Shown: positions 28,114 to 35,257 of the stretch, piece by piece
Layout: each line of letters begins with the position of its first letter
How positions within the stretch are numbered: position 1 is the first letter of the stretch
NCBI RefSeq assembly: GCF_022690765.1
Contig: NZ_JALCZA010000013.1
Coordinates: 34,074 to 98,073, forward strand
Reading direction: 5' to 3'
Length of the DNA stretch: 64,000 bases
From: Anaeromyxobacter oryzisoli
Lineage (GTDB): Bacteria > Myxococcota > Myxococcia > Myxococcales > Anaeromyxobacteraceae
The notes under the pieces: generated by a model
Told to the model about the DNA's origin: nothing
What the model saw: the letters and a program-made list of their open reading frames with translations, nothing else
Database searches by the model: none
Program-made: the position numbers and the translations under genes

Positions 28114-28139
28114 CGATCACGGATGTACGTCCGTCATCG
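28114..28139. promoter_or_regulatory. 26-base imperfect palindrome abutting the operon promoter
   Basis: CGATCACGGATGT / ACGTCCGTCATCG is a dyad with 22 of 26 positions symmetric. It lies directly upstream of the minus-strand -35 element, which suits an activator, or a repressor that blocks polymerase. The cognate protein is not known; the nearest regulator is the divergent MerR gene, but its own operator-like site is different. Confidence 0.5.
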
Positions 28140-28231
28140 TGGATGACGAAAGCGGCGGGGACTCGTTCACTCGACGGCTGACGAGATCGGCACCTTCGCA
28201 CTTTCCGCCGAGCCAGGGTCGGCGCGAGGGC

Positions 28232-28262
28232 TTGACTCTCCCCCAGGGGCAGGCTGGACAGT
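28232..28262 (+). promoter_or_regulatory. MerR-type promoter/operator before the MerR gene
   Basis: TTGACT and GACAGT are spaced by 19 bases, the over-long spacing typical of MerR-controlled promoters. The spacer carries the near-perfect dyad CTCCCCCAGGGGCAG. The site ends 18 bases before the MerR ATG, so autoregulation is likely. Confidence 0.6.
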
Positions 28263-28280
28263 CATGCGCGAGGAGGAGAC

Positions 28281-29090
28281 ATGAGGAACCTCGTCCCCAT
28301 CGGGCGGTTCTCGACCATCTGCCGGCTGTCGCCCAAGGCGCTGCGGCTCTACGACGAGATGGGGCTCCTCGTGCCCGCCCTCGTCGACCCTGCGTCCGGC
28401 TACCGGTACTACAGCGTGTCGCAGGCGCTCGAGGCGGAGCGGATCCGGCTCCTCCGGTCGCTCGAGGTTCCCCTCGAGGAGATCGGGCAATACGTGCGCG
28501 CCAGCGGCCCAGCCGCCGCCCGCGAGGTCCTGGAGCGGCACCGCGCACGCCTCGAGGCGCGCGTCGAGCAATACCGCGCGATGCTCGCCGAGCTCGAGCA
28601 GCTCGCGAGCCGGCCGGCGAGCGCGTACGAGGTGAGGACGAAGGCGCTCGCCCCCCAGCAGGTGCTCTCGACCCGGATGCGCGCCCGCCTCGCCGACCTC
28701 GGCGACGCGGGCCCGCGCGCCTTCGGTGAGCTGATCGCTCACCTCGGTCGCGCGCAGGCCCAGCCCGCCGGCCCGCTGTTCGCGCTGTATCACGGGCCCG
28801 AGTTCGACGAGGAGGCGGTGGACGTCGAGTGGTGCGTGCCCGTGGACCGCCCCGTCTCCGGCCAGGGCCACGGGGGCGGGCGCGAGCTGCCGGGCGGGAC
28901 GGTGGCCTACACGCTCCACGCCGGCTCGTACGACGCGCTCGGCCCGGCCGCCTACGCCGCCTTGCAGAGCTGGATGCAGGAGCACGGGCACGAGAGCGAC
29001 GGCCCGCCGCGCGAGGTCTACCTGGTCGGAGCGTGCCAGGCGCGCGAGCCCGCCGCGTACCGGACCGAGCTGCAGTGGCCGATCCGTTGA
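28281..29090 (+). CDS. MerR-family regulator with GyrI-like effector domain
   Basis: The 269-residue protein has an N-terminal winged helix (IGRFSTICRLSPKALRLYDE, then GYRYYSVSQALEAERIRLLR), a dimerisation helix (about 75-115) and a C-terminal GyrI/BmrR-like effector domain (about 120-269) with VEWCVPVDRPV and TLHAGSYDAL. Such regulators (BmrR/BltR type) bind hydrophobic or cationic drugs and twist an over-spaced promoter; one is present just upstream. The start has AGGAGG five bases before ATG. The lipoprotein hydrolase gene follows after 26 bases and is probably co-transcribed. Whether it also controls the divergent operon is open. Confidence 0.93.
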   Translation: MRNLVPIGRFSTICRLSPKALRLYDEMGLLVPALVDPASGYRYYSVSQALEAERIRLLRSLEVPLEEIGQYVRASGPAAAREVLERHRARLEARVEQYRAMLAELEQLASRPASAYEVRTKALAPQQVLSTRMRARLADLGDAGPRAFGELIAHLGRAQAQPAGPLFALYHGPEFDEEAVDVEWCVPVDRPVSGQGHGGGRELPGGTVAYTLHAGSYDALGPAAYAALQSWMQEHGHESDGPPREVYLVGACQAREPAAYRTELQWPIR

Positions 29091-29116
29091 GCTTCGAGAT
29101 GGTCCGGGAGGACGGC

Positions 29117-30226
29117 ATGGGCGCGAGGAATCGCGGGTGGCTCGTGGTGGCCGCGCTGGCCGCGACGGGGTGCGGGGGCGGCTCGATGTACGAACCGGGC
29201 GCGGTGCGGAGCGGCGCGAACCTCCGCGCAGGGTTGGACGCGCCGGCGCAGGTGGACCGGGAGTTCTGGCGCGTCGAGCCGGACGTGAAGCTCTTTCACT
29301 TCACGCAGGGGAGCGGGCGGACGGCGCTGGTGCTGCACGGCGGCCCGGCGATCCCGCCGGACGAGCCGTGGGCGGGATTGCGCGGTGTGGACGGCTTCGC
29401 GTTCCACTACTTCCACCAGCGCGGCTGCGGGCGCTCGACGCGCCCCTTCGACCGGTTCGGCGGGGGCTCCTGGCTCTCGACCTGGAAGAACCTGAAGGAG
29501 CTCGAGCGTACGCTCGGCCTCGGCGCGCAGATCGCCGACGTGGAGCGCGTGCGGCGGCTCCTGGGCGAGGAGCGGCTCGTCGTGGTCGGGCACTCGTTCG
29601 GAGCGCTCATCGCGGCGCTCTACGCGGCGGAGTTTCCCGAGCACGTCGCGGCGCTCGTGCTCGAGTCGCCGCCCGAGCTCCTCGTCGTGCCGTCGCCGAC
29701 GGGCGGGCTCTTCGCCGAGGTGAACGCGCGCCTCGCGGCGACCGAACGCATCGCTTTCCAGAAGTACCTCGAGCGCTACCTCGACTTTGCGCACCTCTTC
29801 GAGAAGAGTGAGGCCCAGCTCGCGGCGCTCCACGCCGAGTTCGGTCCCTACTACGCGGCCGCGCTGCGAGGGAACGGGGCGGCGATAGCCGGATCGCCGT
29901 CGCTCGTGCCGGCGCCGACCGAGGTCGGAGGCTTCATGCCGCAGGCGGTCTACCTCAGCATGGGTCGCAAGCACGACTGGCGCGCCGCGCTCGTCCGCGT
30001 CCGCGCCCCCGTGCTCGTCCTCCACGGCGAGCGCGATCTCCAGCCGCTCTCCGCCACCCGGGCGTTCGCCGCCGCGTTCCCGGTCGCCGAGCTGCGCGTC
30101 ATCGCGGGCGCGAGCCACTACGCGCACCTGGAGCAGCCGGAGGCGTTCGCCCGCCAGGTGCGCGCGTTTCTCGCGACGAACCTTCTCATGGAAGGTACGG
30201 ATACAGGTACGAAGCGTGAACCGTGA
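29117..30226 (+). CDS. Alpha/beta-hydrolase lipoprotein (proline iminopeptidase-like)
   Basis: The 369-residue precursor has a lipoprotein signal (LVVAALAATGC), so the enzyme would be anchored outside the cytoplasm. The hydrolase fold shows the oxyanion segment LVLHGGPAIPP near residue 74, nucleophile elbow VGHSFGAL with Ser near 159, VLVLHGERDLQ (acid loop) and ASHYAHLEQPE (catalytic His). HGGP is typical of the proline-iminopeptidase/S33 group. I preferred the second ATG because GGGAGG precedes it at the right distance. It sits downstream of the MerR gene and may act on the compound that regulator senses. Confidence 0.85.
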   Translation: MGARNRGWLVVAALAATGCGGGSMYEPGAVRSGANLRAGLDAPAQVDREFWRVEPDVKLFHFTQGSGRTALVLHGGPAIPPDEPWAGLRGVDGFAFHYFHQRGCGRSTRPFDRFGGGSWLSTWKNLKELERTLGLGAQIADVERVRRLLGEERLVVVGHSFGALIAALYAAEFPEHVAALVLESPPELLVVPSPTGGLFAEVNARLAATERIAFQKYLERYLDFAHLFEKSEAQLAALHAEFGPYYAAALRGNGAAIAGSPSLVPAPTEVGGFMPQAVYLSMGRKHDWRAALVRVRAPVLVLHGERDLQPLSATRAFAAAFPVAELRVIAGASHYAHLEQPEAFARQVRAFLATNLLMEGTDTGTKREP

Positions 30227-30452
30227 GCCGCCTCGAGCACGCCGAGGCCGGAGGGAGGCGCATGCATCGAGGACGACGCCCTGCGCGAGCGCGCGAGGCG
30301 GCTCCGCGAACGCGTCGCCGCGGAGGACGGCGTCGCGACGGCGGTGGCGGCTCGGCGGCGGCGCCCGGGAGCAGCGGCTCGGGCGCCGGCTCGCCGCCGG
30401 GCGCTCGCGCTGACGCGGCGAGCGCCGCCCGGGCGCGGCGCCGCGGCGGCGC

Positions 30453-31124
30453 TCAGCGCACCTCCGGCACGAGCGTCCGCTTCCCGGCGTAGGCCCGCGG
30501 GTCGAGGCCGTAGCGGAAAGCGATGCTGATGCGCGGGCGGGCGCGCGCGACCTTCGGGACGGAGTGCTCCCAGGCCCGGTGCGTCGCGCCCCCGGTGACG
30601 AGCAGGTCTCCGCGGCCGAGCGGGAAGGCGCGCGAGCGGCCGCCGCCCTTCGGCCGCACGAGGAACTTTCGCGGCTCGCCGAGCGAGACGATCGGGATGA
30701 TCGGGTCCTCGATCTCCTCGCGGATCTTGTCGCCGTGCCACGCCACGCTGTCGGCGCCGTCGCGGTAGAGGTTGAACCCGGCGGAGTCGAAGACCACGCC
30801 GTACCGCGCGCCGAGGCAGCGGCGCATCTCCTCCAGGATGGGCGGCTCGAGCGGCTCGCCCGAGTCGAGGCTCCAGCCCGAGGTGAGGCGCGGCTCGCGG
30901 ACGCGGCGGTCGTACATCCAGCGCGTGCGCTCGCCCCAGCGGCGCGACCCCAGGATCTCCGCGAACAGGCGATCGGAGCCGCTCACCCAGCCGGGCGCGA
31001 GGTCCAGCCAGCTCGCCTCGTCGAGCGCGATCCGGACGAGCTGCCGGAAGGCCGCGTCGAACGAGGGTGTGTCGGTGTCGAAGAGCGTCGGCTGGAACGG
31101 GAGCGGGTACGGGTCCATCGCCAT
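30453..31124 (-). CDS. AlkB-like Fe(II)/2-oxoglutarate-dependent dioxygenase
   Basis: The product (about 223 residues) has the AlkB core: GFNLYRDGADSVAWHGDK gives the first metal His and Asp, GDLLVTGGATHRAWEHSVPK the second His, and RPRISIAFR the oxoglutarate-binding arginine. AlkB-type enzymes oxidatively remove alkyl groups from DNA or RNA bases. The layout is closer to the ALKBH2/3-like short form than to E. coli AlkB. No clear ribosome site precedes any of the candidate starts (31118, 31124, or a GTG at 31142). The next gene upstream, Mut7-C, is on the same strand after a short gap. Confidence 0.88.
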   Translation of the reverse strand: MAMDPYPLPFQPTLFDTDTPSFDAAFRQLVRIALDEASWLDLAPGWVSGSDRLFAEILGSRRWGERTRWMYDRRVREPRLTSGWSLDSGEPLEPPILEEMRRCLGARYGVVFDSAGFNLYRDGADSVAWHGDKIREEIEDPIIPIVSLGEPRKFLVRPKGGGRSRAFPLGRGDLLVTGGATHRAWEHSVPKVARARPRISIAFRYGLDPRAYAGKRTLVPEVR

Positions 31125-31167
31125 CCCATGACGGCGAACCACCTTCTCCGCACCGCGGCCGTCGCGC

Positions 31168-31926
31168 TCAGCCGCCGGCCGGGCGCTCGCTCGCGAGGAG
31201 CTCCTCGATCACCTGCTCCATCCGGCGGTGATGCGTGCCCGCCCAGTAGACGCGTCCACACGACGGGCACCGGCGGAACCGCTCGTGCCGCTCGCGGACG
31301 CGCGGCGGCAGGTGGTCCAGGACGTCCTCCTTGCGGACGTCCTCGAGCAGCGCGTTGCAGCAGAGGCAGCGCCGGAAGGGGGCGATCCCGCGGACCAGGT
31401 CGAGGCGGCGGACGACCTCCGCGAGCTGGCGCCGCGGGTCGGCCTCGCGCACGAGGTAGCCGTGCGTCACGATCCGCCGCTTGAGCAGGCCGGCGTCGCG
31501 CGTGAGGACGATCCGGTGCTCGGTCGCCGCGGCGCGCGCGATCTCCTCGTCGCCCGCGTCGTTCCGCCAGCGCGCGTCGAACCCGAGCATCCGGAGGTAT
31601 CGCGCGAGGCGGCCGAGGTGGACATCGAGGACGAACCGCACCTCGCGCAGCGGCGCGGGGCGGACGCGCGCGAGCGGCGCGACGTCGATCGACTCGAACA
31701 CGGGGTAGACGCTCACCCGCGCGCCGTCGCGGAGGATCCACGCGAAGTCCACCGACTCGCCGTCGGCCAGCACGAGGTCCACCTCGGTGTGCGGCACGCC
31801 GAGCGACTCGATGACGTCCTTCACCGACGGCCCGCCGCGGAACTCGTGGGTGAACTCGAGGAAGCGCCGCTCCGGCGGGAGGAAGTCGTTCAGCTCCGCG
31901 TAGAACCTGAACCGCGCGCGGCTCAT
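31168..31926 (-). CDS. Mut7-C RNase-domain protein with ubiquitin-like N-terminus
   Basis: The 252-residue protein opens with a small ubiquitin/ThiS-like fold (RFRFYAELNDFLPPERR, GVPHTEVDLVLADGESVDF, about residues 1-85). A Mut7-C PIN-like nuclease follows: LDVHLGRLARYLRMLGFD and IVLTRDAGLLKRR carry the acidic positions, and a C-terminal zinc ribbon has CLCC and CPSC pairs followed by GRVYWAGTHHRRM. The family is predicted to act on RNA; few members have been tested. The gene lies directly upstream of the AlkB-like gene in the same direction, suggesting a shared nucleic-acid role. Confidence 0.9.
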   Translation of the reverse strand: MSRARFRFYAELNDFLPPERRFLEFTHEFRGGPSVKDVIESLGVPHTEVDLVLADGESVDFAWILRDGARVSVYPVFESIDVAPLARVRPAPLREVRFVLDVHLGRLARYLRMLGFDARWRNDAGDEEIARAAATEHRIVLTRDAGLLKRRIVTHGYLVREADPRRQLAEVVRRLDLVRGIAPFRRCLCCNALLEDVRKEDVLDHLPPRVRERHERFRRCPSCGRVYWAGTHHRRMEQVIEELLASERPAGG

Positions 31927-31992
31927 CGGTGGCCCGCTCGAGCCAGCCCGCCGCCGCGCCGGGCGGCGGCGCGGGGCGGGCGCGGCTCACGA

Positions 31993-32454
31993 TCAGAACT
32001 GGACGGCGCCGGTTCGGATCAGGAACGCGAACTGCTTGCGCTGCTCCGGGGCGAGGACGGCGTGGATGCGCCCGAGCGCCTTCACGACCGCGTCGCGGAG
32101 GCGCTCGGCGCTGCGCACGCGGGACGCGCCGGCCTCGCCGAGCCTCGCGGCGTCGAGGGCGTCGCCCTCGAGCGCGTCCGCGAACGCGGACACGGCCCGC
32201 CGCTCGTCGACCGCGACCTGGGCGCGCTCCGTCTTGAGCTCGTCGATGATGCGGGCGATCGCCTCCGTCTGCTTCTCGTCGAGCTCGAGGCGGTAGGCGA
32301 GGAAGCGGAGCGGGCGGCGAACGCCGAAGGGGCCTCCCTCGTCGCCGTGACCTCCGCCGTGCATCATGCCGAATCCGTGGCCGTGCCCGACCCCTTCACC
32401 GCAGCCGCGGCCGTGCGCGTGCCAGCACCCACCACCCATCATGTGCGGGAACAT
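31993..32454 (-). CDS. His/Gly/Met-rich CpxP/Spy-like (periplasmic heavy-metal-sensor type) protein
   Basis: The 153-residue product begins with about 40 residues dominated by His, Gly, Met and Cys (MMGGGCWHAHGRGCGEG, HGHGFGMMHGGGHG), followed by a helical domain with the LTxxQ-family look (LELDEKQTEAIARIIDELK, VLAPEQRKQFAFLI). Such proteins bind envelope-stress or metal ligands. No signal peptide is evident, so either the protein is cytoplasmic or the true start is further upstream. The metal-binding idea is inferred from composition. Confidence 0.7.
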   Translation of the reverse strand: MFPHMMGGGCWHAHGRGCGEGVGHGHGFGMMHGGGHGDEGGPFGVRRPLRFLAYRLELDEKQTEAIARIIDELKTERAQVAVDERRAVSAFADALEGDALDAARLGEAGASRVRSAERLRDAVVKALGRIHAVLAPEQRKQFAFLIRTGAVQF

Positions 32455-32860
32455 CGCTGCTCTCCTTTCGCCGGGGCTGGTCGCTCCCGGCGGGACGTGA
32501 CGCGCGGGCCCGATGCCTCGCGCACCGGATCACCTAGCCCGGCCAGGGTGGCCTCGCAACCGCTCGCGGAGGCGCCCCAGCCGAGCCGCCGCGCCGAGCC
32601 CAGCCACGAGCCGCGCGGGCGAAGTCGCTCGCGAACCGCTCCTCCAGCGGCGGTCGAAGCGGCGCGGACCGGGGGGCTGCCGGTGAAGGTCCGTTTCTCG
32701 CCGACGGCTCGGCAGCAGATCGACCTGGGTGATGGTCGCGTGGAGCGGAACGCCCGGCGCGGGCGCAGGAGCTGCTCTGAGCACGGCTGCGCGCCGCGTC
32801 GCGCTCGCATCGCGCGGCGGCTGTAGTTCCCGGCCCCTACGTTCTGATAACCTGCAGCAC
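32455..32860. other. Intergenic region holding a gene remnant
   Basis: No intact gene is seen. The only recognisable content is a short, frameshifted RelE/ParE-like fragment, listed separately. Confidence 0.45.
32683..32780 (+). pseudogene. RelE/ParE-like toxin remnant
   Basis: From a GTG the frame reads VKVRFSPTARQQIDLGD, close to the N-terminus of ParE/RelE toxins. Similarity then moves to another frame as WSRGAERPARAQELL followed at once by a stop. Adding back one base near 32730 would join the two parts. The rest of a normal toxin (about 60 residues) and an antitoxin are absent. Confidence 0.4.
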
Positions 32861-33268
32861 GTGAGCTTCGTGCATCGAGCCGGCGTATTCGTGGTCCGCT
32901 ACGACACCCCCGAGGCGCTCTCGCCGGCGGCGCAGGGTGACCTGGTAGCGGCGCTCCGGAAGACCTCCCTGCTCCAGCCGCTCGGGATCATGTTCGTCGT
33001 GTCCCCGTCCGTGCAGTGGGTCTCGCACGAGGTCCCCAGCTACTGGACCGAGCTGACCAAGGACCGCACGATGCGGATCGCCGCGATCGCGGTCGTCACG
33101 ACGAACCCCGCCGTCGTCGTCGCCACCCGCGGGTTCAGCACCTCGCAGATCCTCGGGAACACGTCGGTGACCGTGAGGCCGTTCTCGGACGAGACGGAAG
33201 CGGTCGCGTGGGTCACCGCGGCCGTGGTCGCCGCGAGGAGCCAGCCGGGGCCGGGCGGGGCGCGGTAG
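32861..33268 (+). CDS. Conserved hypothetical protein, possibly SpoIIAA/STAS-like
   Basis: Starting at GTG the product is 135 residues: VSFVHRAGVFVVRYDTPEAL, VSHEVPSYWTELTKD, RIAAIAVVTTNPAVVVATRG, and a C-terminal SDETEAVAWVTAAV. The alternation of strands and helices, the opening FVHR...VVRY and the closing ...AVAW recall the STAS/SpoIIAA-like small proteins frequent in myxobacteria, but I cannot confirm the family. It has no signal peptide and stands alone. An in-frame extension upstream is low-complexity and overlaps the ParE-like remnant, so I excluded it. Confidence 0.6.
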   Translation: MSFVHRAGVFVVRYDTPEALSPAAQGDLVAALRKTSLLQPLGIMFVVSPSVQWVSHEVPSYWTELTKDRTMRIAAIAVVTTNPAVVVATRGFSTSQILGNTSVTVRPFSDETEAVAWVTAAVVAARSQPGPGGAR

Positions 33269-33489
33269 CTGCGACGCTGGTCGCTCCGCCGCGAGATTCC
33301 CTCGGCAGCCCAGTCGTCGGCGGCGACGAGCTTCGAGCCGGCCCGCAGCATCGAAAGCCTGCCCGCGCCGGCGCTCACGAGCCCATCCTCGGCGATGGCG
33401 GAAGCCTCGGCCATGCGGGCATATCGTGAGCGCGCGTACTGACCGTGGGCGGATGAGACCACCGGGCTGGTTCACTCCGGCCACCCATG

Positions 33490-33828
33490 CTAGCGGGCGA
33501 GCAGCGCCTCGAGGAGCGGCTTCAGCGCTGGGACATCCGCGGTGGCTGTCTGCCAGACGGTGCCGAGGTCGAGCCCGAAGTACTCATGGGCGGCGATGTT
33601 TCGCATGGCCTTCATCTTCCGCCACGGGATTTGCTGCGCGGTGGCCTGCACTTCGTCGGGCACGTGCGCTGCCGCCTCGCCGATGACGACCAGCGCGAAG
33701 CAAACCGCCTCCACCGTCCGCTCGTCGCGCTCGAAGGCGGCGCGGTCGAGGCCGGTGGTGTAGCGCCCGATCCGCTCGACGGCGGCCAGGATGTCCATGA
33801 CCCGCGGTCGCCACTCCCTAGGCGGCAC
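33490..33828 (-). CDS. hepT: HepT-like ribonuclease toxin (DUF86)
   Basis: The 112-residue helical protein carries the HepT active motif Rx4HxY as RNIAAHEY near residue 82, within KAMRNIAAHEYFGLD. HepT cleaves RNA and is neutralised when its partner MntA adds AMP units to the Tyr of this motif. The gene starts with GTG inside the end of the mntA-like gene (11-base overlap), the normal antitoxin-toxin order. Key residues are intact, so the pair is probably functional. Confidence 0.88.
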   Translation of the reverse strand: MPPREWRPRVMDILAAVERIGRYTTGLDRAAFERDERTVEAVCFALVVIGEAAAHVPDEVQATAQQIPWRKMKAMRNIAAHEYFGLDLGTVWQTATADVPALKPLLEALLAR

Positions 33829-34117
33829 GGACCGCCTCGGCCAGGATGGCTTGCTTGAGCTCCGGCCTGAGGCCGCCGGGGGTCACGAGATCGACCCTGC
33901 AACCCAGGAGGGCCTCGAGCTGCTCCTGCACGTCGAACAGGTGGAAGAAGCCGACCGGTCGATCGAACTCCACGAGGACGTCGACGTCGCTCCCGGCGGT
34001 CGCCTCGTCGCGCGCGACGGAACCGAAGATCGAGAGGGCCCGCACGCCGAGTGCGCGCAACTCTGCCTCATGCAAGGCAATGACCCGGAGAGCATCGGAG
34101 CGCCGCACGGGAGGCAT
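33818..34117 (-). CDS. mntA: MntA-like antitoxin nucleotidyltransferase
   Basis: The product, about 99 residues, is a minimal nucleotidyltransferase. GSVARDEATAGSDVD matches the GSx10DxD motif, and VLVEFDRPVGFFHLFD plus CRVDLVTPGGL complete the fold. MntA-type enzymes AMPylate the HepT toxin. I chose the ATG at 34117 (MPPVRRSDAL); a TTG nine codons earlier is possible, and neither has a strong ribosome site. It is the first gene of the pair. Confidence 0.88.
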   Translation of the reverse strand: MPPVRRSDALRVIALHEAELRALGVRALSIFGSVARDEATAGSDVDVLVEFDRPVGFFHLFDVQEQLEALLGCRVDLVTPGGLRPELKQAILAEAVRAA

Positions 34118-34282
34118 GATAGGGGAGGCGAAGGTCACTGCCAAACCCCACGAGCATCCCGGCTCGGAGGCGTCGTCGGTATTATGCGTGGTCCTACCCG
34201 GCAGGGGGCACCAGGTATCGAGGAGGGGATCGTTCGTTCGCTGGGTGACTCCGGCCGGAGCCCCGCACGCGTCCCCGGACGA

Positions 34283-35257
34283 TCAGGCGTAGAGCCGCCG
34301 CAGCTCCTCCACCCGCGCCCGGAGCTGCGCCGCCACGTCGTCCGGCGCCTCGACCGTGCACGCGCCGCCGTACCCGAGCACCACGCCGAGCAGGTAGTTC
34401 CCCGGCGTCACCTTCAGCGACACGCTGACCGTGCCGTCCGCGTTCTCGCGCACGCGGGCCCCGAACCGCTCGCGCGCCAGCCGGACGGCGCCGTCCCGGA
34501 AGCGGAGCGTCACGTCGCGCTCCGCGCCGGACTCGAAGTAGAGGCTCCCCTTCCCGTAGCGCGCGACGGGCGGCCCCTTGTGCTCGCCGAAGACGCGCGC
34601 GCCGGGCTCGACGGTGACGATCCGATCGAGCCGGAACAGGTGCTCCGCCTCCTTCGCGACGTTCCAGGCGGCGAGGTACCACCGGCCCTCCCGCTGGAAG
34701 AGGAGCCGCGGCTCGACGACGCGCTTCTCGGCAGCGGCGTCCCCGACGGCCTGGTACTCGATCGCCGTCTCGAGGCGCCGGTCGATCGCCTCCTGGAGGA
34801 CGCCGCTCCACGGCTCCGGCGGCGCCGAGGCGACGTCGAGCCCGGTCGCGAGCCGGTCCGCCGCGGGCCGGAGCGGCTCCGGGATCGCCCGGCGGAGCTT
34901 CCGCGCCGCGGTGCGTGCCGGCTTGCCCGCGCCCTCCTCGAAGGGCGCGAGCGCGGCGAGGAGGACCGCGCCCTCGGCGAGGGACAGCGCGGGGGGCCTG
35001 CCGAACGCCTGGGCGTACGTCGCCTGGATCTCGCCGTCGTCCAGGTACACGTCCACGAGCGACTCGCCTTCGCCCGGCGCGACCCAGAGTGACTGGAGCG
35101 CGTCCACGTCCTCCTTCACCTGATCCGCCGAGCGCGCCCCGGTGAGCCGGACCGCCTCGGCGAGCGGGACGCCGCGGTTGCTCCGCGCCGCGCGAGCCGC
35201 CGCCGGGAGGAGGAGGAGCAGGCGCCGGAGGCGCCGGAGATCGTAGGCGCCGGTCAC
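34283..35257 (-). CDS. WYL-domain transcriptional regulator (PafC-like)
   Basis: The 324-residue protein begins with a helix-turn-helix region (LLLLLPAAARAARSNRGVPL, then VKEDVDALQSLWVAPG). The WYL domain (about residues 150-225) is marked by ETAIEYQAVGD, REGRWYLAAWN and HLFRLDRIVTVE, and a WCX-type C-terminus follows, with SLKVTPGNYLLGVVLGYGG. WYL domains sense small ligands or single-stranded DNA and often control DNA-damage or defence genes. The GTG start overlaps the stop of the upstream WYL gene (GTGA), so the two are co-translated, as in PafB/PafC pairs. Confidence 0.85.
   Translation of the reverse strand: MTGAYDLRRLRRLLLLLPAAARAARSNRGVPLAEAVRLTGARSADQVKEDVDALQSLWVAPGEGESLVDVYLDDGEIQATYAQAFGRPPALSLAEGAVLLAALAPFEEGAGKPARTAARKLRRAIPEPLRPAADRLATGLDVASAPPEPWSGVLQEAIDRRLETAIEYQAVGDAAAEKRVVEPRLLFQREGRWYLAAWNVAKEAEHLFRLDRIVTVEPGARVFGEHKGPPVARYGKGSLYFESGAERDVTLRFRDGAVRLARERFGARVRENADGTVSVSLKVTPGNYLLGVVLGYGGACTVEAPDDVAAQLRARVEELRRLYA

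Noticed and set aside
30227..30452. Short plus-strand frames after the lipoprotein hydrolase
   Set aside because: Composition (runs of Ala, Arg, Gly) is that of non-coding GC-rich DNA and no ribosome site is present.
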